Positions 26,581 to 35,415 of a stretch of DNA of 64,000 nucleotides are shown in pieces (the stretch's first letter is position 1; each line of letters begins with the position of its first letter). The stretch is from Lachnospiraceae bacterium (GTDB lineage Bacteria; Bacillota; Clostridia; Lachnospirales; Lachnospiraceae), in the NCBI GenBank assembly GCA_017618195.1, contig JAFZUW010000070.1:62001-126000 (forward strand), in the 5' to 3' direction. Position numbers and translations under genes: made by a program. The notes under the pieces are model-generated. The model ran no database searches. It was not told the origin of the DNA and saw only the letters and a program-made list of their open reading frames with translations.

Positions 26581-27348
26581 TTAATCTTCCCGTCTTGAAC
26601 CGCATTCCGCGCAGAATTTGCCCTGGTTTTGGTTGAAGCCGCAGCATTTACAGGTCCAGCAGCCGGGTTCCGGCTCGGGCAGTTTCTTCGGCTCCGGCTC
26701 CTGCGTCTCAGTCGGAACGGGTGCTCCGCTTGCAGCGGCAGGACGCGGGGCAGCACATCCCATACAGAACGCCCCGGTGTTTTCTTTCTTTCCGCACACG
26801 GGACACTCCCACTGCTCTGCCGTCATTCCCATCATAGCGAATCCGAGTCCCATCATTCCCACAATACCGTTCGGCTGTTCCTTCATCTCGCTTACGATGC
26901 ATTCCCCGCTCTCGCGGCACGCTCTGATGAGGCCGCAAAGCGTTCTCTCAATCTCCCCGAAGGTCATGCCGGCCGCCCCGCAGTTCAGGTTATAATGCTC
27001 CCGGTCCCAGGGATTTCCGTTCAGGTCGCCGTATTCCATGTTAATGGTCACGCTTGTGAAGCAGTCATATACAAGCGGAAGCGGAATATCCTCTTTCGAA
27101 AGCTGTGCAAGCCTCTTCTCGTTTACATATTCGCGCACCTTCTCGGCGAATTCCGGGTCCACGCGGTACTCAAGGTGAATGCTCTTTCCGCCGCCGTTAT
27201 TGGTACTGGTAAGAATGACGCTTCCGTCCTTTTTCCAGTCAAGCCTCTCTCCGCCGAACGAACTCGTTCCGGCCATCATTCCGTGAGAAGATGTGTTGTA
27301 GCTTACGCTTAAAAGCTGTCCCTGAATCTCTTCTTTGTTCCCGTCCAT
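26581..27348 (-). CDS. Double zinc-ribbon protein of unknown function
   Basis: 255 aa. Residues 1-170 form a beta-rich domain (SVILTSTNNGGGKSIHLEYR) of unknown type. Residues 171-255 contain two four-Cys zinc ribbons: CPVCGKKENTGAFCMGC and CWTCKCCGFNQNQGKFCAEC, separated by a Pro/Glu-rich linker (PVPTETQEPEPKKLPEPEPG). The ribbons resemble the N-terminal double-ribbon of other Firmicutes proteins, but here they are at the C-terminus. GGAGGATTAAACG precedes the ATG, 3 bp after the upstream gene. No enzyme motif seen. Confidence 0.8.
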   Translation of the reverse strand: MDGNKEEIQGQLLSVSYNTSSHGMMAGTSSFGGERLDWKKDGSVILTSTNNGGGKSIHLEYRVDPEFAEKVREYVNEKRLAQLSKEDIPLPLVYDCFTSVTINMEYGDLNGNPWDREHYNLNCGAAGMTFGEIERTLCGLIRACRESGECIVSEMKEQPNGIVGMMGLGFAMMGMTAEQWECPVCGKKENTGAFCMGCAAPRPAAASGAPVPTETQEPEPKKLPEPEPGCWTCKCCGFNQNQGKFCAECGSRRED

Positions 27349-27351
27349 CGT

Positions 27352-27876
27352 TTAATCCTCCAATAATTCACGCGTTATTTCTTCGTATCTGCCGTCTATC
27401 AGGGTAACCGGTTCGCCTGCCTTAAGGCAGCCTTCCCGGTACTCGCGGTTTGCTTCTTTGAGCCACTCGATCGTGCAGTCCGAATCATCCCCGCGGTTTT
27501 CGACATCCGAACCATGCTCCAGAATCGCTCCGAAGTTCGCGTCGATGTATTCATCCGTCAACGCAAGGCAGATGTAACGGATTTCCGAAAGATACTCCTC
27601 GTCGAAATCCTTCCGCCAGTCAAACGGCACATAGCAGCCTTCCACGATCATGTTCTGGCAGTTTTCGATTGCCGTCTTGATCATCTCCCGCACGATCGGC
27701 CACAGATAATCCGTCAGCTTGTCGTCATCCATCGGCGTCAGCGTCGTATTGCCGCTTCGGATCAGTCCCATCTTCAGATGGTCGATTGAAAGGTACGGAT
27801 AATGATACTTTTCAAGCATTTTCTGCGCCAGCACGGTCTTTCCGGCGTGCGACGCGCCCGTAATTATGATTATCAT
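27352..27876 (-). CDS. P-loop kinase-like protein (AAA/2-phosphoglycerate kinase type)
   Basis: 174 aa. Walker A IIITGASHAGKTVLAQK at the N-terminus, then YLSIDHLKMGLIR (the D-H-L acidic/substrate motif seen in 2-phosphoglycerate kinase-like and adenylate kinase-like proteins), MIVEGCYVPFDWRKDF, and CLALTDEYIDANF. Strong GGAGGGAACAT ribosome site. It may phosphorylate a small metabolite; substrate unknown. 3 bp before the zinc-ribbon gene. Confidence 0.85.
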   Translation of the reverse strand: MIIIITGASHAGKTVLAQKMLEKYHYPYLSIDHLKMGLIRSGNTTLTPMDDDKLTDYLWPIVREMIKTAIENCQNMIVEGCYVPFDWRKDFDEEYLSEIRYICLALTDEYIDANFGAILEHGSDVENRGDDSDCTIEWLKEANREYREGCLKAGEPVTLIDGRYEEITRELLED

Positions 27877-27887
27877 ATGTTCCCTCC

Positions 27888-28523
27888 TTACACCTGCCGG
27901 TTCCAGGCAAATGCAATCTCATCGATATATCCCTCACCGGCTTTCAAGGCGTTCACTTCCGCAATGCATCGTTTCAGGCAAAGCCCGATGCACTCGTCCG
28001 TCATTTCCTTCGTAAAGAAGAAAATATCACCGTCCGGCTGTTCCGTAAAGTAATTCCGGAAATTCCGAAGGAATCCTTCTAAATCGAACCGGCAGTCCGC
28101 GAACAGCGGCTCCTCTGCGATTCCGTCCGGAAGCGCGATATCCGGCTTAAGCCCGTAGCGCTCTATGATATAGCGGTTGGTGATCGCGTAATCGTTATGA
28201 AGCCGCTCCACGTTGCCCTCCGGCCGCGGATCCCAGTGGTGTATCCTGTAAACATAATCCCGATACACGAGGTCCTGCACCAGGTGAAGATAATATCCCA
28301 GGTACAGCGCGTCCGTCTTCAGCTGCCCGCGGAACTGTTCCCGGAACCCGGGAAGATCGTAAGTTTTCTTCGTCTCGTCACAAACATTGATCTTTCGATG
28401 GCCGTTGCCGCCGACCGCCGCGTCGGGAAGCATCGAACCAAGCAGAAAGCGGTTTCTGTCAATCTCCGGAAATTCCCGCAGCACCCTGTCGGAAATTGCC
28501 ATGTGCATAATTGCCGAAGCCAT
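27888..28523 (-). CDS. Zinc-dependent phospholipase C/S1-P1-like hydrolase
   Basis: 211 aa, all helical. MASAIMHMAISDRVLREF, then LLGSMLPDAAVG and YLGYYLHLVQDLVYRDYV, with HNDYAITNRYI, supply His and Asp ligands (H7, D31, H78 D82 region, H108 D110) like the metal-binding pattern of the zinc-dependent phospholipase C family. No signal peptide, so cytoplasmic. GGAGGAATAATT precedes the ATG, and a gene remnant ends 3 bp upstream. Substrate uncertain; family assignment moderate. Confidence 0.65.
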   Translation of the reverse strand: MASAIMHMAISDRVLREFPEIDRNRFLLGSMLPDAAVGGNGHRKINVCDETKKTYDLPGFREQFRGQLKTDALYLGYYLHLVQDLVYRDYVYRIHHWDPRPEGNVERLHNDYAITNRYIIERYGLKPDIALPDGIAEEPLFADCRFDLEGFLRNFRNYFTEQPDGDIFFFTKEMTDECIGLCLKRCIAEVNALKAGEGYIDEIAFAWNRQV

Positions 28524-28525
28524 AA

Positions 28526-28660
28526 TTATTCCTCCACGTTTAGGTCTGAAAAACTCACCTGATCGTACTTGTCAGGCAGTTCGTTCATATAATCGAAACA
28601 GGCATCTTCCTTGTACATAATCCCGTGCGCTTCGCACGTGGTTTTAAGAAGCTTTCCTAT
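28526..28660 (-). pseudogene. C-terminal remnant, possibly of an SPL-type radical SAM protein
   Basis: After the Nudix stop codon a different minus-strand frame stays open for 44 codons and ends 3 bp before the next gene. It reads LLKTTCEAHGIMYKEDACF, then DYMNELPDKYDQVSFSD. This resembles the last 40 residues of spore photoproduct lyase-family radical SAM proteins (C-x-x-x-G-I-x-Y-x-x-x-x-x-F-x-Y-L...Q-x-S), from memory. No start or catalytic domain remains. It could also be a 30-aa free-standing frame from ATG 28616-28618. Confidence 0.4.
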
Positions 28661-29115
28661 ACTCCGTTCCACTTGAGGCCCCGCGCCGTCTTCAGCGCTT
28701 CTTCAAGCATCCGGTTGCCCGCCTCGTCGGGATAAGCGACGTACTCTTTCAGCCGATCCGCGGGGACCAGTTCGCGCCCGTAGACTTTCCCGGACGAAGG
28801 GTCCACACGGCTCTCCCCGATACGCACGATCTTTGCGATCATTCTTACCTGAGCGAAGCGCGCCGCTCCGTCTTCCACCAACAGATACCCGAGATAATGA
28901 ATATCCGTAAGCTCCGTATTCAGCTCTTCCAGATACTCGCGTGTTAACGTTTCCTCGTACGTCTCCCCGCTCTCCGGCCTTCCGCCGCTCAGCTTATACC
29001 GCCCGCCGTCGATTCTTAAAAGCGTCTTTCCGTCGCCGTCAAATACGACTGCGTACACCTGCCTCACCGGAAGACCTTCCGGCACCGGTCCGGTAAACCA
29101 TGTATATTCCGCCAT
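28657..29115 (-). CDS. Nudix hydrolase
   Basis: 152 aa. The Nudix box is GGRPESGETYEETLTREYLE near residue 43, with R-E-x-x-E-E kept as REYLEEL, so metal-dependent cleavage of a nucleoside diphosphate derivative is expected. It begins MAEYTWFTGPVPEGLPVRQV; GGGGGAGAAA precedes the ATG. The substrate cannot be told from sequence. 39 bp after the MutS-like gene. Confidence 0.93.
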   Translation of the reverse strand: MAEYTWFTGPVPEGLPVRQVYAVVFDGDGKTLLRIDGGRYKLSGGRPESGETYEETLTREYLEELNTELTDIHYLGYLLVEDGAARFAQVRMIAKIVRIGESRVDPSSGKVYGRELVPADRLKEYVAYPDEAGNRMLEEALKTARGLKWNGV

Positions 29116-29154
29116 TTTCTCCCCCTGTTATACGTTTATTCCAAGCGGCCCGAA

Positions 29155-30774
29155 TCAGTCCGCTCCGACGATTCTTTCATAGATGTCCAAACCGAAACTG
29201 GTCAGCTCCGGCTCGCTCTCGATCATATGGTACGTACGGGTTCCGTCTTCCTTTCTTTCCGCCGACAGGAACTCAACACCCGCATCCGGCTGCCCCTTCG
29301 TCTCTTCGTAAACGCGCTTCGCAAAGGAAAGAAGATGCGTTACGGTCAGAATCCGCACTCCCGCCTCCTTCAGCGCGCGGATTACGTCGTACGCGATCAC
29401 GGCGCCTTCCTTTTCGGTCGTCGTCGCAAACGATTCATTCAGAAATACAAGCGAACCGTCCCCGATATGCTCTATGATGCCGTTCATGCGGTTCAGTTCC
29501 TCATCCAGACGTCCGCTGTTCATCGCGCTGTCTTCGCGGCGCGTAAAATGCACGAATATCCTCGGGAATATCCCGCTTCGGAACGTATATGCCGTTACCG
29601 GCAGCCCGCACTGCATCATTACCTGCGCGATTCCGATGCTTCGAAGGAACGTCGATTTGCCGCCCTGGTTGGCTCCGGTTACGATCAGCAGATCTTTCTG
29701 TTTCATCGAGCACGTATTTCCGATTACGTTGACTCTCTGCTCAAGCGCCATCACAAACTCTTTCAGGCTTACGAACTCGAGATCCCTCCGTTCGCAGACC
29801 TCCGGGAAACAGTACTTCAATCCGAAGCGTTCGATGTGCTGACGCATCAGGATCGCGGCGAGATAAAATGCCGTCTGGAATTTCAGCTGGTCAAAGAAGG
29901 TCTGGAACTCGTCCGTAAACCTTCTGAGCTTTCTTACCAGATGATTGACCACCCCGTATTCGAGCTGAAGCGTCTGCTCCTGGATCCGCACTTCCTCTAC
30001 CGTGGAGAAGGAATCCGCCATGCGTCCTTCAAAGAATTTCTGAATCTTATCCCGCGTGCTTCCCTTGCGGATAAACTTCGTACTCTGGGACGAAACTTCT
30101 TCTATCTTCATCGAACTGAATTTGAGTCCGTCTTCAAGCCCGCATTCGAGCACGATTCTCGGACGGATTACCTGGTCACGGCCCTCATCCTCCTGATCGA
30201 GTCCGCTCGTATAAAACGAAATATCATTGAGCACTTTTCGGATGTCCGCTTCCCGTTCTTCGGAGAACGCCTTATTCAGTTCGTCCCGGAATGCGCAGAG
30301 TCCTTTCGAGGCAAGTCCCTCGCGGCTTTGCAGCAGAGTGCGGACCTTTGAGAGCGTGTCGCAGAACAGGTGCAGCACGCGGATCTCCGAAATCAGTTTC
30401 ATAACGGGATTGCTGTGGCGGATCCTGCCTTTGGTTCCGCGTCCGAGCTCATTCCATTTACGGAGCATGCCGTCGCTTGTCTGATACAGCTCGCGGATCA
30501 GTTCCGGATCGTTATAAGCGTCCTTCACGATCTCCTGGCGGAATACGATCTGCTCTTTGGTCGTAAGCGGCGTCATCATGATCTTCTGCATGGTATCCAT
30601 CAAAAACGGATCCTCTTTCTCGACCTTCACGACTTCCCCGTTCTCGTAGACGAGCTCCTTCGCGGAAACCAGAAAGATTGACTTCAGCCCGAGGTCCTGA
30701 ATAATGCTCGCGGTATCGTAATAGGTTTCTTCCTGAAGCCGTTCCCGGTCTTCATACAACAGACAAACCTTCAT
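29155..30774 (-). CDS. MutS-like ATPase, short form (first of pair)
   Basis: 539 aa. It lacks the mismatch-binding and connector domains of MutS and keeps a helical core (residues 60-330) plus the ATPase. Walker A is TGANQGGKSTFLRSIG; Walker B GSLVFLNESFATTTEKEG has Asn where MutS has the Asp of D-E; the signature serine helix and ILTVTHLLSFA follow. Start overlaps the paralogue's stop by 4 bp. Members of this family are annotated DNA mismatch repair MutS-like but have not been shown to repair mismatches. With its coupled partner it probably forms a heterodimer; inference. Confidence 0.9.
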   Translation of the reverse strand: MKVCLLYEDRERLQEETYYDTASIIQDLGLKSIFLVSAKELVYENGEVVKVEKEDPFLMDTMQKIMMTPLTTKEQIVFRQEIVKDAYNDPELIRELYQTSDGMLRKWNELGRGTKGRIRHSNPVMKLISEIRVLHLFCDTLSKVRTLLQSREGLASKGLCAFRDELNKAFSEEREADIRKVLNDISFYTSGLDQEDEGRDQVIRPRIVLECGLEDGLKFSSMKIEEVSSQSTKFIRKGSTRDKIQKFFEGRMADSFSTVEEVRIQEQTLQLEYGVVNHLVRKLRRFTDEFQTFFDQLKFQTAFYLAAILMRQHIERFGLKYCFPEVCERRDLEFVSLKEFVMALEQRVNVIGNTCSMKQKDLLIVTGANQGGKSTFLRSIGIAQVMMQCGLPVTAYTFRSGIFPRIFVHFTRREDSAMNSGRLDEELNRMNGIIEHIGDGSLVFLNESFATTTEKEGAVIAYDVIRALKEAGVRILTVTHLLSFAKRVYEETKGQPDAGVEFLSAERKEDGTRTYHMIESEPELTSFGLDIYERIVGAD

Positions 30775-32297
30775 AAGCGCTCCTTCAGCTGTTCGTAAGT
30801 CAGCCGGTACTTGTTCACCTGGTTGGCGGCAAATGCGATGTCCTCCGCCGGCCCTCTGCGGATCTTAAACGTCTGAAAGCCGTTCTCATCCAGTTCGGCA
30901 CGGATGCTTACCACGCCGTTTCCTTCGTCGGCAAGCTCCTTCAAGTGCGTAACGTATATTCCCATGCAGCCGAGTTCGATAAAGTGCTTCAGAACCCGCT
31001 TTCCCATAATCTGCGCGTCATAGTTTGCGGCCGTCGTGAACAGCTCATTGATAACGACAAAGGAACCTCTCCTGCGGTCTTTCATCATCGGTGCAAGCCG
31101 CACCAGCTCCTCCATCAGCTTGCCGCGTCCGGTCTGCACGCTTTCCTCCACCGAGAAATGCGTCTGAATCCCCGGGAAGAACGGCACATTTGCCGACACC
31201 GCCGGCACGTCGAGCCCCATCTTGGTAAAATAAATCAGCTGACCGAGACTTCTCGCAAAGGTCGTCTTGCCGCCCTGGTTCGGGCCGGTAAGCACGAAGA
31301 ACCGGTCGCCCTCTTCGAAGCGGAAATCGTTCGGAATCACCTTCCGGCCGCTCGCGAGCGAAGCAACCGCAAGCGCCAGGTCGTAAAGCCCCGCCGCCTC
31401 CATCTGCTTTCCTTCGTCCGTGCCCGGCACGGCAAATGCGAACCCTTCCTTCTCCATGTCCCGTTGGAACGTGCAGAACGAAAGGTAGAACGGTATCTCC
31501 TTCTCAAAACGGCTCAAAACCGGGTACTCATAGCCGTCCTTGTTCTTCGAAACCGCCTCGAGTTCGCGGAAGAATTCCGGCTTCCTCTTTTCGAGCATGT
31601 CAAGGCACGCTCTTTCAAGATCCGTCACGGGTATTTCCGCCAGAAACGGATTCTGTAACGGCGACGCTTCCTCGCCGCTGATGCCGTCCAGCCATTCCTC
31701 GTAGGCTCCGGCGCCTTCGACTTCCCCGAGTTTTACACTGATCCGCTCCTTGTCATAGGTGATGATGAAGCGGAGTCCGCGGATCTCTTTCAGAATCCTT
31801 CCGGTCCGCTCCTTCTTTGCGCGGTACTCGCTGCTTTGAAGAATGCCATGCAGCACGGAAAGCAGCCTCTTCATGCCCTCCGAATCGGGGTTTGCGGCCG
31901 CAATCTCGCGCTCGAGCTGTTCGTAAACGGTATAATAAGCGTCCTCCTCGCGGACTCTCCATACCGCCTTCTGCATCGGGTCGGAAACCTTCTCCTTTTC
32001 CCTTCGAAGAGCTTCCACATCGGACAGATTCTTCGTAAACGTAATCAGAGCGCTGTAAACCGCTTCTTTCTTCACGTCTCCGTAAACCGCGCGGCGGTAA
32101 GCTTCGTCCTTCCGGTCCTCCGGCAGGAAATAGAAGTACCGGCGGATGCCTTTGCCCCATTTGGCGGTCAGCTTATCGAATATCTGCAGCAGATTCAGAT
32201 CCTGGTGGTACGCTTCATACTCCTCCGCGTCGCACTGCGCCCCGTACACGTTCAGGATGCTGAATTCCTCGGTTGTCATGATGTTGTCTGCACCCAT
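30771..32297 (-). CDS. MutS-like ATPase, short form (second of pair)
   Basis: 508 aa, same architecture as the neighbour it overlaps by 4 bp. Walker A VLTGPNQGGKTTFARSLG, Walker B GSFVVINELFTTA (Asn-Glu again), then GIYVTHLKELADEG. Helical core DPMQKAVWRVREEDAYYTVY. The C-terminus ends QVNKYRLTYEQLKERL, a coiled coil. GAGAGGTGG precedes ATG 32295-32297. Two divergent copies side by side with coupled translation argue for a heteromeric clamp like MutS2/MSH pairs. Confidence 0.9.
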   Translation of the reverse strand: MGADNIMTTEEFSILNVYGAQCDAEEYEAYHQDLNLLQIFDKLTAKWGKGIRRYFYFLPEDRKDEAYRRAVYGDVKKEAVYSALITFTKNLSDVEALRREKEKVSDPMQKAVWRVREEDAYYTVYEQLEREIAAANPDSEGMKRLLSVLHGILQSSEYRAKKERTGRILKEIRGLRFIITYDKERISVKLGEVEGAGAYEEWLDGISGEEASPLQNPFLAEIPVTDLERACLDMLEKRKPEFFRELEAVSKNKDGYEYPVLSRFEKEIPFYLSFCTFQRDMEKEGFAFAVPGTDEGKQMEAAGLYDLALAVASLASGRKVIPNDFRFEEGDRFFVLTGPNQGGKTTFARSLGQLIYFTKMGLDVPAVSANVPFFPGIQTHFSVEESVQTGRGKLMEELVRLAPMMKDRRRGSFVVINELFTTAANYDAQIMGKRVLKHFIELGCMGIYVTHLKELADEGNGVVSIRAELDENGFQTFKIRRGPAEDIAFAANQVNKYRLTYEQLKERL

Positions 32298-32321
32298 TTT
32301 CCACCTCTCAAAGTATTCCTG

Positions 32322-33524
32322 TCACTCTCCGTCCGCCCGTTCCGCCTTCCTTCCGAACATCCGCGGCATCGTCCAAAGCCGTGTCGCGCAGGCAAATACG
32401 ACGAGCATCAGGACGTAGAACACGGTTAAGAAGAACGGGAAGGACCTCATTCCGAGCACCTGCCCGATCAGACCGCATAAGATCGGTCCGGTTATGATCG
32501 CGAAACTGGAAACCGCCATCTGCGTTCCGATGATGGCGGGCGAACGGCTCTCGCCGAAATTCTCGGGCGTCAGATAATTGAAGTTCGGGAACATCGGTCC
32601 GTTTCCGAGCCCGATCAGCATAAGCGCCGCGATCGTCACGATGTTGTTCGGAACGAAAATCAGCAGCAGGAGCGCCGCTCCGAGTATCAAAAGACCGGTT
32701 TTGATGATCTGCCAGCTGTGAAGCCTGCGGGCGAACACACCCGACAGCAGTCTTCCTATTGTCATTCCGAGATAATAAAACGTTACGCTTGCGGCAGCCA
32801 TCTCGTTGTTCAGATGCCTGTGCTCGACAAGGAACGTGCTGCTCCAGCTTCCGACCGAAACCTCGATCGTTACCGAGCAGATGAAGAGAAGCCACATGAT
32901 CTTAACGCCTTTGATCGCGGCAGCCTCCTTAAGCGAAAGCGTCTCGAATTTCTCTTCCGCCCCGGCTTCGCTGCCGTGAACCTTCCTCCACACCGGAAGC
33001 GTCACGATGATTAAAAGCGCCAGCCCGAGCTGAATGCCCGAAGCGATCCGGTATCCGCTTCTCCAGCCCATACCGCTTCGGAATACGAGCGTCATGATGA
33101 ACGGGCTTACCGTCACGCCGACTCCGTAGAAGCAGTGCAGAAAACTCATCTGCGACGCGCTGTAATGGAGTGCGACATAGTTGTTTAAAGCCGTGTCGAT
33201 TGAACCCGCACCGAGACCGAGCGGCAGGGAAAGCAGACACAGAAACAGGAAATTGTTCGAAAAGCTGAACCCGAACAGCGAAACTCCCGTAAGAAGCGTA
33301 CATGCCGCCGTAAGCTTATTGGTTCCGAGCCGCTTGATCAGCCGTGCGCTTAACAGACTCGATATCATCGTTCCGCTCGAGCAGATGCACGTGATCACTC
33401 CGCCGAGGGAGAACGGCAGCCCGAATTCGGTATAAACGGACGGCCAGGACGTTCCGAACAGGGAATCCGGGATTCCGAGGCCGACAAATGCGGCGTAGAT
33501 TACAATGATCAGCAATGTTGCCAT
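32322..33524 (-). CDS. MFS transporter
   Basis: 400 aa from ATG 33522-33524 (GAGGAAG 7 nt before); a longer in-frame extension to 33716 has no ribosome site and covers the promoter. Twelve hydrophobic segments; the first is MATLLIIVIYAAFVGLGIPD. MFS motif A is GTMISSLLSARLIKRLGTNK (loop 2-3). C-terminus is a basic tail, RLWTMPRMFGRKAERADGE. It looks like the YbjJ/FucP-related sugar or drug group, but the substrate is unknown. Followed at 24 bp by the MutS-like pair, possibly one operon. Confidence 0.92.
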   Translation of the reverse strand: MATLLIIVIYAAFVGLGIPDSLFGTSWPSVYTEFGLPFSLGGVITCICSSGTMISSLLSARLIKRLGTNKLTAACTLLTGVSLFGFSFSNNFLFLCLLSLPLGLGAGSIDTALNNYVALHYSASQMSFLHCFYGVGVTVSPFIMTLVFRSGMGWRSGYRIASGIQLGLALLIIVTLPVWRKVHGSEAGAEEKFETLSLKEAAAIKGVKIMWLLFICSVTIEVSVGSWSSTFLVEHRHLNNEMAAASVTFYYLGMTIGRLLSGVFARRLHSWQIIKTGLLILGAALLLLIFVPNNIVTIAALMLIGLGNGPMFPNFNYLTPENFGESRSPAIIGTQMAVSSFAIITGPILCGLIGQVLGMRSFPFFLTVFYVLMLVVFACATRLWTMPRMFGRKAERADGE

Positions 33525-33609
33525 AAACAATCTTCCTCTTGTGATATTCGCGCTCTTCTCTGCCGCCTGCACGCATTGTCGTTCCGGCATTCGCGACAGA
33601 TATAGAGTT

Positions 33610-33615
33610 ATTATA
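33610..33615 (-). promoter_or_regulatory. Extended -10 promoter element for MFS gene
   Basis: Minus strand TG-G-TATAAT (TATAAT at 33610-33615), 86 bp before the MFS ATG; no good -35 is seen, which fits an extended -10 promoter possibly needing an activator. Confidence 0.5.
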
Positions 33616-33674
33616 CCACATTTAACGCCCATATCATCCGAAAAATCAGCAGAAAAGAGGATTCTTTTTCTTTC

Positions 33675-33697
33675 GACAAATGGTATTACCATTTGTC
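33675..33697. repeat. Perfect 23-bp palindrome, operator-like
   Basis: GACAAATGGTA and its exact reverse complement TACCATTTGTC flank one central T. It is about 60 bp upstream of the MFS -10 element and lies in the non-coding gap before the MFS gene. Symmetry and A/T-rich centre fit a dimeric repressor or activator site; no regulator gene is adjacent. Confidence 0.7.
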
Positions 33698-33774
33698 CCT
33701 GTTCGGCCGTTCTCACACAAAAAGTTCATATTTTGAAAGAATTGCAACCATAGGACGTTGTCATCTGCAGACAG

Positions 33775-33817
33775 AACAGCCATCCCGAGGGAAGTAGGGG
33801 TATTCGGGATGGCTGTT
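33775..33817. repeat. Imperfect terminator-like hairpin
   Basis: AACAGCCATCCCGA pairs with TCGGGATGGCTGTT (14-bp stem) with a 15-nt loop. No T-run follows on either strand, so it is not a normal intrinsic terminator; it lies 115 bp downstream of the SPASM gene ending at 33933. The rest of the 33717-33932 gap holds nothing recognised. Confidence 0.6.
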
Positions 33818-33932
33818 GCTGGGGGTCTTCAATTTTTAGTATTTCGCGCGGGATCCGACGGGGGGACGGACATGTTCCGCAGCGAAAGAATCAGCGATTT
33901 GTATAATATCCGACATCTTTTCGTGACGCGTG

Positions 33933-35309
33933 TCACGCATTTTCGGACTGCGCCGTTCCGGAATTGAGGAAACGATCCCTCCAGCCGTACTTGTACAGGG
34001 CGCACATGAACGGGTCGGGTCTGTCGGGCGAGCCGTTCTCGGTCATTGCGTATGCTCCGCATCCGGCGCCGCATTTTTCGAAATGCTCGCAGGCGGAACA
34101 CTCCGGGATATGCTTCAGACGGTCCTTCTTTCTGCGGCATACGAAATGCCTGAGGGCGGAATCCTTCCAGATTTCGGAAAGGCGGTCGCGGTACAGGTTC
34201 GGCATCTCCTCCATAAGGAACGAACCCGTGTAGCCGGTACACGGCAGCAGCGTGCCGTCGGGCAGAAGGAATATCTTCCACTGCGTCGTCGGGCACTCGA
34301 AGCTTTCCGGGGAATAGCAGTCTATTGTTTCACGGGAATATATCGGCTCATGGGCGTTGCCGTTGAAAAACTTTTCAAGCCCGATCGTGATCGGACGCCC
34401 GTCCGCTTCCCAGCGGCGTTTGAGATCAAGGCACAGTTCCGCGATCTCCTCGGTTGTCAGAGCGTCTTCACCGCCCTGCCATGCGCCCATCTTCTGCGGG
34501 CGGCTTACGAGCCATTCCTTGATTCCGCGGTTCTTAAGCCACTCATAGGTCGCCGCGGCGGTATAGCGGTTCTTTTTGGTAAACAGCGTGCATACGGACA
34601 ATTCGTGGTCTCTTTCGATTACCTTCTGAATGCCCCGCAATACGCTCTCCTCCAGGCCTTCGGTTCCGCGCATGAGGTCATGCGTTCCGATGCCGTCAAG
34701 ACTGATCTGGAATTCCGGCCAATGACCGCATTCCTTTAAGAAATCGATCAGATCGTCATCGATCAAAACGCCGTTCGTTACAATCAGGTTAACGATCATT
34801 CCCTTTTCCGTAATCGCTTTCACAATCTCACGAAAATGCGGGTGGATCAGCGGTTCCCCGCCCGTAATGGAAACCCGGAGCACGCCGGCTTCATAAAACT
34901 GATCGATCAGTTCCCTTGCCTGCTCTAAGCTGACCTGCCCGTACCGTCCTTCCGGAGCCTCCATAAAGCAATGCGGGCATTTCATGTTGCAGTACCCGGT
35001 AATTGCCCAGTGGATCTCGGTCAGAAGCGGTGAGGGAATAATCCGGAACATCTGTCCGGGTTCATTTGTTTCTCCGAAAGAGCACTCTTCCACGATGCCC
35101 TTTTCCATTAATCCTCTTAAAATATTACGATGCACGGGAAGGAACGCGAGGGAATCAAAGTCACTGTTTCCGTCACAGTTTCTAAGCACATACGCCTCCT
35201 GTTCGTCCGGATAATCCTGCATCGGATATTTCCGGTTCATGAGCATCAGCCGGCCGTCACTGAACTGTCTCAGCGCCCACAAATGCCGCAAACGTGCGTA
35301 TGTTCCCAT
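33933..35309 (-). CDS. SPASM radical SAM enzyme with PqqD/RRE-like N-terminus (paralogue A)
   Basis: 458 aa from ATG 35307-35309 (GGGGGAA 4 nt before). Residues 1-95 contain AYVLRNCDGNSDFDSLAFLP, a compact winged-helix-like unit shared with the other cluster enzymes and shaped like a PqqD peptide-recognition element. Radical SAM Cys are C107, C111, C114 in GYCNMKCPHCF, with GGEPLIH downstream. The C-terminal SPASM domain has PDGTLLPCTGY and CSACEHFEKCGAGC, then C near DPFMC, enough for two auxiliary 4Fe-4S clusters. Such enzymes install carbon-sulfur, carbon-carbon or epimerised links in RiPP precursors. Follows the YcaO-like gene on the same strand. Confidence 0.93.
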   Translation of the reverse strand: MGTYARLRHLWALRQFSDGRLMLMNRKYPMQDYPDEQEAYVLRNCDGNSDFDSLAFLPVHRNILRGLMEKGIVEECSFGETNEPGQMFRIIPSPLLTEIHWAITGYCNMKCPHCFMEAPEGRYGQVSLEQARELIDQFYEAGVLRVSITGGEPLIHPHFREIVKAITEKGMIVNLIVTNGVLIDDDLIDFLKECGHWPEFQISLDGIGTHDLMRGTEGLEESVLRGIQKVIERDHELSVCTLFTKKNRYTAAATYEWLKNRGIKEWLVSRPQKMGAWQGGEDALTTEEIAELCLDLKRRWEADGRPITIGLEKFFNGNAHEPIYSRETIDCYSPESFECPTTQWKIFLLPDGTLLPCTGYTGSFLMEEMPNLYRDRLSEIWKDSALRHFVCRRKKDRLKHIPECSACEHFEKCGAGCGAYAMTENGSPDRPDPFMCALYKYGWRDRFLNSGTAQSENA

Positions 35310-35415
35310 AAAATTCCCCCTTCGCCGTGAAAACGGCCTTTCTGTATGTAAGGTATTCGTTCCGCGTATGCCGGAATGCTCTTTCGCATGCGGCATTCCT
35401 TTATCCGATTAACGG

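Noticed and set aside
29155-32297. Call of mismatch repair gene mutS or mutS2 for the pair
   Set aside because: Both lack the mismatch-binding, connector and Smr domains; only core and ATPase are present.
33524-33716. N-terminal extension of the MFS gene
   Set aside because: The extension covers the extended -10 element and part of the palindrome region and lacks a ribosome site; ATG 33522-33524 has one.
33775-33817. Intrinsic terminator of SPASM A
   Set aside because: The stem is strong but there is no T-run on either strand, so I list it as a repeat or hairpin.
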